The notes under the pieces were generated by a model. That model was not told the DNA's origin and made no database searches. It saw only the letters and a program-made list of their open reading frames with translations. Made by a program: the position numbers and the translations under genes. A DNA stretch of 64,000 nt from contig CM060900.1 in NCBI GenBank assembly GCA_030762935.1, positions 372,551,132 to 372,615,131 of the forward strand, in the 5' to 3' direction. Numbering within the stretch: the first letter of the stretch is position 1; each line of letters begins with the position of its first letter. The DNA comes from Hymenopus coronatus (lineage: Eukaryota; Arthropoda; Insecta; Mantodea; Hymenopodidae). Below, piece by piece: positions 57,713 through 64,000 of this stretch.

Positions 57713-57753
57713 AGTGGTGGTGGTGGTATTGGTGGTGGTGGTAGTAGTAGTAG
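57713..57753. repeat. (TGG)n/(TAG)n microsatellite
   Basis: TGG repeats grade into TAG repeats over about 40 bp. Confidence 0.9.
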
Positions 57754-58654
57754 AATTGTTTTTACTGTTGCCACAAACGTAAAATGTTCTACAACTTCGA
57801 CTAGAAGTACCCATTAAGTTTCACAGTAAATTTACACGATTTAATCCAGGTACTTTTCGCGAATTTTTACGAATTGCTCATCCACGTATTCCAGCAACTT
57901 GTGTGCAATTACTTCTTTCTCGTTTTCCAGGGAAAACCTTTATTTTTGCAATAAAGAGCAAAACTGGGATGATTAAAAACTAATTCCAAAACTTACCTAC
58001 ATTTTGATGATATAAAGCTAATCAAAGAGCGCCAGTTTCTTTTTGGGTCACCAAAATGAATTTCACATACGGATAACGATCTCGATTTGGTAAAAATGAT
58101 ATTTAAGCACTATCTCAATTTCAGAATGAAGGTGATATGTACGTTTATCTGTTACTTAATTCTGCAACTAAGTCCGAAATATACTGCATCCTTTGTTGAC
58201 TTTATAGAAATCAGTTTCATACATATTGTGAGATATCTGTTCGAGCTTTATGACAAACATCAAATTCGGACAGAGAAATATTCCTTTCGCAGTTTATTTT
58301 AGTACCTGCTGACGTCTTCAATGACCTGAAAACAGTTAACTAGTGTATGTTGCAATTTGGTGTCGTAGAATAAAGAGTTGGGTTAAACAATATTTAATTT
58401 TATATTTCCGACTGAACATCAATATAAATTCAAATATTATGTATCTCTGTTAAACATATTACATGTGATGGTATTAATAATTCAGTTTTGTGCATATTAC
58501 AGTATTTTGTATTGTATGAGATTTGCAGTGGGTTATTATACGAACCACGCATGTATTTTTTAAACCTTTTCGCGAAAAAATCGCCGAACTTGCTGTATTG
58601 CAGAAGTGAAAGTTTAAAAATGAATCGTGAATTCCTTTAAAAAAAAATCAGATG
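57754..58654. other. Unannotated AT-rich stretch
   Basis: Nothing recognised. Confidence 0.4.
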
Positions 58655-58780
58655 TGATTCATTCACATGACCTTCTCTACCTATTCTGTAACAAACCATT
58701 CTTACAAAACGTTATCCTTTTAACTACTTTATGCTAGTCAGGAAAAACATTAGCAGAAGTGGCCTTGTTACTTAAACCGC
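58655..58780 (+). mobile_element. Repeat family F, copy 7 (5' end only)
   Basis: 'atgtgattcattcacatgac' begins the F 5' end and contains a small perfect hairpin, 'atgtg' against 'cacat'. 'ttctctacctattctgtaac' and 'aacattagcagaagtggcc' follow, after which similarity stops. Confidence 0.65.
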
Positions 58781-60089
58781 ATTTAAATCTTATAAGACCA
58801 CACTGTTACCACATGTGCTATACATGCGTCAAAACCATGTAATCCACAGAATTATGCATCGCCAAATAGTGATATATCTATACTGCTATTTAAGTCTATT
58901 GTAAGGCATTTGTTTTTCACCAGCGTTATCTCCTCTCTTTACAGTTTTAGTACCACGAAGTACTTTTATACGCATAAAAGTATCAAATATGAAGATATCA
59001 AATGCTAAAGATTTAATTTTTAGGGCATAATAATTGCTACTAGTTTACATTCAAATGGACGAAATGCTTTTAAACAGCAAAGAACGATACATGCGCCGCA
59101 CTGAGTTTTGCACTATTCCATTGCATTGTTTTAACCTAGCATGTTTTTGTTTCCCTCGCTCTTTTTGTTTTGTAGTTACGGCCCTTTATTCGTTTCTTTT
59201 ATATCGTATACACTACTACTTCTAAATACCTGGTAGCGTTAACTGTTTCATTTATTCTCTTACAATCACTAATTGTACTTGAATAATTTTACATATATAA
59301 AATACATTGTAATCCAATGCATTTTGCATTTCTACTTAGCTTACAAATATTTTGTCTCTTCCAAGCTTCACCTTCCATACTATACTTATTTACGCAATAC
59401 AAAATAAATAACCTACATTAACACTTCAGCGTTCCACATGCTAAAAACACTTCTTTACAAACCTAGGTTAACCTCTACTCTAGCATGCTAATCAGCTTGC
59501 TGCATACCGACTTTGATAAATGCATAGATGACTATTAATTGCTATATATTATGAGTGGTAGAAGTTACAGGAATCCAGCTTGCTTAAAAACTTTCTGCAA
59601 ACTTTGTCAACATTTTATCTCGCTTGGACACGTTGTAAACCTAATAGCAAAATTGTTTCTCTCTACCTTGAATTTTCGACTACATAGGTATAGTATCTCC
59701 GTTAATCTTTGAATTAAGATATCATTACAAGATAGAGAATTCAAACTACGCATGTATCAATATTAAAGTTTAGTCTAGCTATAAGGATATTATTGCGTTC
59801 TTACCTGTTTTTGGTTGCCGCGTGACAAGCATAGAAGGAGCAAATATCAGGTTTTTATGAAAAACACGCTTTCTTTTAACAAATTGGGCCCACGTGAATC
59901 TAAAAGGCTCTAAAAAGTATGTAATCTGACTGACAATAATATTACGCATAGGATAACGTGTTCAAAGCTGAAAATTATAACTGAACATTTGCACCATATC
60001 ATTAACCTACTTAACAAAAGCGCGCGAGTGGAAAAGGACGATGCTAATATCAACGTGTATAGACACAGAGATATCACGTTTAACTCCAT
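58781..60089. other. Unannotated AT-rich stretch
   Basis: Nothing recognised. Confidence 0.4.
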
Positions 60090-60657
60090 ACGATCTTTTG
60101 AGGTTGAGACAGGGCCATAAGGGAGTGTACAAGGCTAAAGCGATGGTCAAATCTTTTCAAAACTAATGCTATGGGACTGAAATTCTGTTCTCTTTGCATA
60201 ATCAGAAGCAAAAAAGAAACAGGATTAACAAGTTTCCATTTGAGAAAGGTTTTAAAGGTGAAACCAATAACATGGACTATCTTGGAAAAATGTATATGAC
60301 AAATTGCGTGTTTTAACCTGATATACATTTTTTGTATAGTACGTTTTTTTCTAGGTTTACGGTTTACCAGTTACGCAAATGCCATCCAGAATGAAGAGGT
60401 TTTCAGTGGCTTTTACCAGAAAATTCACGATATAAATTTTATTTGTTATGTAAAAGTCTTCAATATAGGATATATTAACAAAACTCTTTAGAGCCATCTA
60501 TGAAAAGTTCGAAATTTTTCCATCAAAGGATAGTTAGGGTGGGAGGTTTTTCTGAAAATCTTCGTGTCGCATCTTCTGAAGATATTAAACTTAAATGCCA
60601 ACCTAGGTATTTATCCTACTATTCATTTTTAAGTTATGCTGCCTACACTCACCCCCC

Positions 60658-60694
<37 letters not shown>

Positions 60695-60815
60695 TTACAC
60701 ATGGACCATTTTCTAAAAAGAATTTTTGGATTCACGGGTGCTCTAAACTCGGTATTGAACTTTGGGTGGAATACAATACCTTCTCTACATAGTATTCGGC
60801 ATAGTAGCGAAAGCA
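60090..60815 (+). mobile_element. Repeat family F, copy 5 (5'-truncated)
   Basis: It begins inside the family at 'ataagggagtgtacaaggc' and runs through 'gtgaaaccaataacatgg', 'gcgtgttttaacc' and 'tacggtttaccagttacgc'. 'aaaggatagttagggtggg', a long (CA)n at 60654-60692 and 'gggtggaatacaatacc' follow. The 3' hairpin is decayed. A 136-codon frame (60500-60910) crosses the CA run and is not conserved as a frame in the other copies. Confidence 0.8.
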
Positions 60816-61222
60816 AGCATTATCAACCTACACGTTCAAACTCATTAAGTACCACGCAAAGTATTCTGTGGATGGAAGCACAGTATGCAGCAGCCGTTCG
60901 TGGACCTTAGCCAGGTTTGAAATGTTGCGTGCAAAACATATCTTATTGCACAGTACCACTTAAAGAAAATGTTACCACAGTAGGGCTCAAACTGCATAGA
61001 AAGTACAACCTATGAATTTGTGGAGTGGGCAGGATTGGAAGCAAGCAAATTATTATGCATTTACCCGACAGCGTGGCGTTTATTTTACGTTTCTCTGATC
61101 CTTACAGTTTTTGTCTGTATTTTATACATCTCTTTAAATACTCAATACCACACCGGATCTGTTTCGAGATACCTTTTGGTTCGGTATATTGCGGACAGTT
61201 AGTTGAGAGTTGCATCCCTATG
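60816..61222. other. Unannotated stretch
   Basis: Nothing recognised. Confidence 0.4.
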
Positions 61223-61462
61223 CCATACAGTCTTTTTATGGTGTTTAACGCTCGCTCGCGATGATACTGATACCTGGAATGAAGATGGAGCACCCGTGTA
61301 ATGCAATGGCGGGGGAAATCGGAAAACCCAGAGAAAACGCGCCCCTGCGCCGCCTTGTCCACCACAAATCCCATATGCGGTCGTCTATGATCGAGCCCGG
61401 GTCGCGTTCGTGAGAGGCGATTGGTCCAACCATTCGGCTATGGCGCGGCCCCATACCGTCTT
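61223..61462 (-). mobile_element. SINE-A, complete, with target-site duplication
   Basis: On the minus strand, the head 'ccgcgccatagccgaatgg' and B box 'cgggctcgatcat' lead to the body 'gtggtggacaaggcggcgc' and 'gcgttttctctgg', with 3' end 'gcgttaaacacc'. Flanking repeats 'ccatacagtctt' (61223-61234) and 'ccataccgtctt' (61451-61462) differ by one base. Confidence 0.85.
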
Positions 61463-61714
61463 GCTTCGTCAAGTGTTTACGGAGGCTTTAGTTCCCGTCA
61501 ACTGTATCCCTGCTTCTACAAATGGCCATCAGATAGCATTAAGTGCCATATAGTCTGCTTCCTTTGGTTATCTGTGACATATGGCAGAAAATTCGCTATT
61601 ACCACGTAGGTTCCGGGTTTACTGCTATTTTAGACCTGGGGTGAAACTTTTGGGTGGTGGTATTAAATATAAACTCCGATATGTTCATTGGCGACTGAAG
61701 TAAACAGAAAACAA
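61463..61714. other. Spacer
   Basis: Nothing recognised apart from a possible SINE-G body remnant near 61640-61700. Confidence 0.35.
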
Positions 61715-61799
61715 TTAGATTGGTCGGCCAACAAGATTTCAACACGCGACCTTCTGAATGCGGTCCACAAACATTACCACCTGAGCCATCCCGCTCGGT
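61715..61799 (-). mobile_element. SINE-G head, minus strand
   Basis: On the minus strand it begins 'ccgagcgggatggctcagg', followed by 'gtttgtggaccgcattcag' and a decayed B box. The body cannot be followed. Confidence 0.65.
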
Positions 61800-62235
61800 T
61801 ATTACCAGGAAAAGGAATTTCCAAGCATTCAAGTCAGGACGGAAGTCAATTTACGTTAAATTGTAAACGACCTTTACGCTGTGACGTCACAGAAAAACCA
61901 CCCACATGCTTGTTTAAACCCGGCGTGTGCAGACCAATTACGACACTGCAGTTTACCGGTCGTTTGCCTCCCGTGCTTGGTGTTTTTTTTTAAGTTCTAT
62001 GCATTCATAGACTAACGGTTAGAGTGTAGCCAACTTGAAGCTACTGCTTGGTAATTCCTTAGCCTGGTTATTAACTGTTTTCTTGCATTATTTTCAGCTT
62101 ATTTCATGTGACAGGAATTTGTGATGATTACCTTTTGACTCTGCGGACTGTTGTGTTTATGGGGAGGGAAGGGTAGGGGTTTTATTTTGATTTGAACGGG
62201 GGAAATGCTTTTTAGTTCCACTCATACCCTATCAA
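61800..62235. other. Unannotated stretch
   Basis: No gene recognised; the 101-codon plus-strand frame at 61688-61993 starts within the SINE-G head and is not considered real. Confidence 0.4.
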
Positions 62236-62533
62236 TAGCAATGAAGGATTACTTCCGTGGTTGAGTGGAGGTCCTGGGTTCAATTCCCGGTTGGGTCGGG
62301 GAATTTTTCTTTGGTCAGAATTATTCCCCATCTCCTACAGAGTCTGGGAGTATGATTGTGAGAGTGATTGCGTGTGTGTGTTTGAGGAAAATAAAAGAAA
62401 AAAAAAACGATTTAAACCAAACGTAAAAGATCCTACAGACAACGAGTTGTTACAAGTGCAAAGCCCCCGATATGACCTTAGATGTTAAAGGGGGCTATAT
62501 AAATGAAACAATAAAAAAAAAAAGTAGCAATGA
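62236..62533 (+). mobile_element. SINE-C with A-to-B-box deletion and target-site duplication
   Basis: The head 'cttccgtggttgagtgg' joins directly to 'aggtcctgggttcaattccc' (B box); about 24 bp of the D-arm/anticodon region are missing. The rest is well preserved, with 'ggaatttttctttggtcag' and a 3' end 'gggggctatataaatgaaac' plus an A tail. The direct repeat 'tagcaatga' flanks it at 62236-62244 and 62525-62533, so this shortened form was itself mobilised or was shortened after insertion. Confidence 0.85.
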
Positions 62534-63074
62534 TACGCTACCAGTATTATTTTGTACCGTAAAACTGCGGTACTTGCCTATATTTTCATTGAAATTTCGG
62601 TACGAGATGATATTTTAGGCAAGCTTACGCTCCTTCACACAGCACCTCAACTCAAGTGGACATGTTGCGAAAGATTCCACAATCTTTACTACAGCGTGAA
62701 CTGCGACTCGTTCCTTCTGAAGGTTCATTATGTTAGACTTCGTTAGCATCCAGATGGCATTCTTTTAATTTTTAGTAAGACAGTTTACCACACATTTTAA
62801 AGTTTACTACTAATTGTGATTATATCACACATTGATTATTATATCACTTCAGAACTGTAGGTGCGTTCGAACATGCCATATAATCTCCAAATGTTGTCCT
62901 AGTTTACTTGAATGATCAGTTAAATATCTCATCTATATTGGTTCTTTTTTCAGTTTAATATACTTTAATCTGGTTGGTCATATCGGATAATAATTGAAAT
63001 CAGTGAAATGATGCTCAAATGAGCCCAGGGTCCATGGAGCTTAAGAGTTACTCGACATGCATTTACTCAGGATA
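62534..63074. other. Unannotated AT-rich stretch
   Basis: Nothing recognised. Confidence 0.4.
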
Positions 63075-63170
63075 AAGAAAACCCCTGGGAAAAAACCCTT
63101 ACCAGGGTAACTCACCCTAACCGAGATTCAAACTGTGGAACTGTGGAGCAGACACGCTATCACCAATCTA
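63075..63170 (-). mobile_element. SINE-G-like fragment, minus strand
   Basis: The minus strand reads 'ggtgatagcgtgtctgc', then 'gtttgaatctcggttaggg' (B-box-like), then 'aagggttttttcccagggg', the SINE-G layout. The A box is decayed. Confidence 0.5.
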
Positions 63171-63464
63171 TATTCTTGTTTTATTAACTTGCCGTCTTTC
63201 GTAACATACTTTGAAACTCGATAACTCGAAACTTTCGATTCTCTTACACCGAACTTCGGTTTACTCGCCATTCTTCATATTAACCAGTGCCTGCCTCCAG
63301 AACGCGCTGTCAGAGGATGTCGGGAGACCTGCCACATCTTAAAAGCTTTTCCCAACAAATTATTTAACGCCTTTAGGAAGTATTCATTATACTAAAATGT
63401 TAAGCTTAAATTAGAGTACGTTGTATCTTCAGCAGAACTAACTTTCCGAGCACAAGAAGTAACC

Positions 63465-63720
63465 TTTTGAGCGGAATTGCTCCGGCGATAGCGTCTGAGG
63501 CACGCATTCGGAATATTCGGGTTTGATTCCCGATGGACACGCATCCTGACTTCGGATATTTTCATGGTTTTCCCCTCTTCGATATGTTGATGCTGGGATT
63601 CATTATGTACTACCAGGAATTTGTCACTTTTTCTTTTCATATTCGGGTTTGGGTGGAGCATCAGATGGATCTTCTTTAAAGAGTAATGTTTCTTCCCTGG
63701 TAGCAGCTTCCACCCGGACT
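63465..63720 (+). mobile_element. SINE-G copy, plus strand
   Basis: 'ttgagcggaattgctccggc', 'gatagcgtctgaggcacgc' and a good B box 'gggtttgattcccga' are followed by 'catggttttcccc' and a body of about 150 bp. The 3' boundary is uncertain. Confidence 0.6.
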
Positions 63721-64000
63721 GTACCCAGATGGACGGGTCATCAAATGGAAATCCGAGGATGTTCTATCTGAAAACAATAAGAACCCCGCTGAATTGCACC
63801 TGCCACCGCCAGATCTGGTCACTCTTCATACGCTTTACTTCATCCGTTCCTCCCGGAGGTTTAGTAAGCCCAATAATCTTCGCCGCGATCGGTACTTTTT
63901 TTCATTGTCATTATATCTTCATCTTAAACGTTTCACCATTACACACTTTTTCTCAGCACCAGTTCATTTTGTTTTCTTATTTGTAAGTTATATAATGTAA
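63721..64000. other. Unidentified stretch at window end
   Basis: Moderately GC-rich from 63700 to 63890. Open frames on both strands continue toward the edge (plus 63729-63986 and 63794-64000). No motif could be named and the window ends before it can be resolved. Confidence 0.3.

Noticed and set aside
60500..60910. 136-codon frame with a Thr-His repeat
   Set aside because: The repeat is a translated (CA)n tract inside element F; the frame is not conserved in other F copies.

Overview
This is a eukaryotic, AT-rich, gene-poor window, almost certainly from an arthropod nuclear genome. The basis is its repeat content: mariner-type and DDE_3-type (Tc1/mariner superfamily) transposase relics, a hAT relic, an RTE-like LINE relic, several tRNA-derived SINE families, tandem arrays and microsatellites. 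The species cannot be named; an insect or arachnid with a large, repeat-rich genome fits best. No operon, rRNA gene, free-standing tRNA gene or CRISPR array was seen, and no complete protein-coding gene. The only candidate host coding sequence is a 55-nt putative internal exon at 52980-53034.

Layout. 1-10 kb: SINE fragments and two copies of an undescribed ~0.85-kb repeat, here called F (about 2140-2950 minus, 7372-7920 plus), plus two copies of a SINE with a long body (SINE-G, 5091 and 6248). 10-20 kb: a fold-back at 10364-10516, a head-to-head inverted pair of mariner relics at 12806-13375, an RTE-like reverse transcriptase relic (13690-14410), a hAT-like MITE candidate (14517-14933), a DDE_3 transposase relic (17195-17560 minus) and a SINE cluster (18.4-19.75 kb). 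20-32 kb: transposase relics at 22870-23640 and 29400-30015, a complete but dead DNA transposon with ~36-bp terminal inverted repeats (27282-28651), and a MITE whose ends read CACTAT (25191-25487). 32-44 kb: mostly unannotated AT-rich sequence with a short-period minisatellite (39071-39600), a hAT transposase C-terminal fragment (42177-42450) and SINEs. 44-51 kb: a ~2.2-kb tandem array of ~75-80-bp monomers (45040-47245) interrupted by three SINEs, then an F copy (47850-49360) carrying both a SINE and a second CACTAT-type MITE. 51-64 kb: a further transposase relic (51060-51812), the candidate exon, more F and SINE copies, and GC-shifted blocks that were not identified.

How the parts relate. 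Insertions are nested and can be ordered: F elements are older than SINE-C (43076-43350), SINE-E (48541-48826) and the MITE (48982-49338) inserted in them, and the tandem array is older than its SINEs. Several SINEs keep 9-14-bp target-site duplications, so they are younger than the transposase relics, which are broken by stops and frameshifts. Family letters (SINE-A to SINE-G, F, H, MITE-G) are local labels for this window, not database names.
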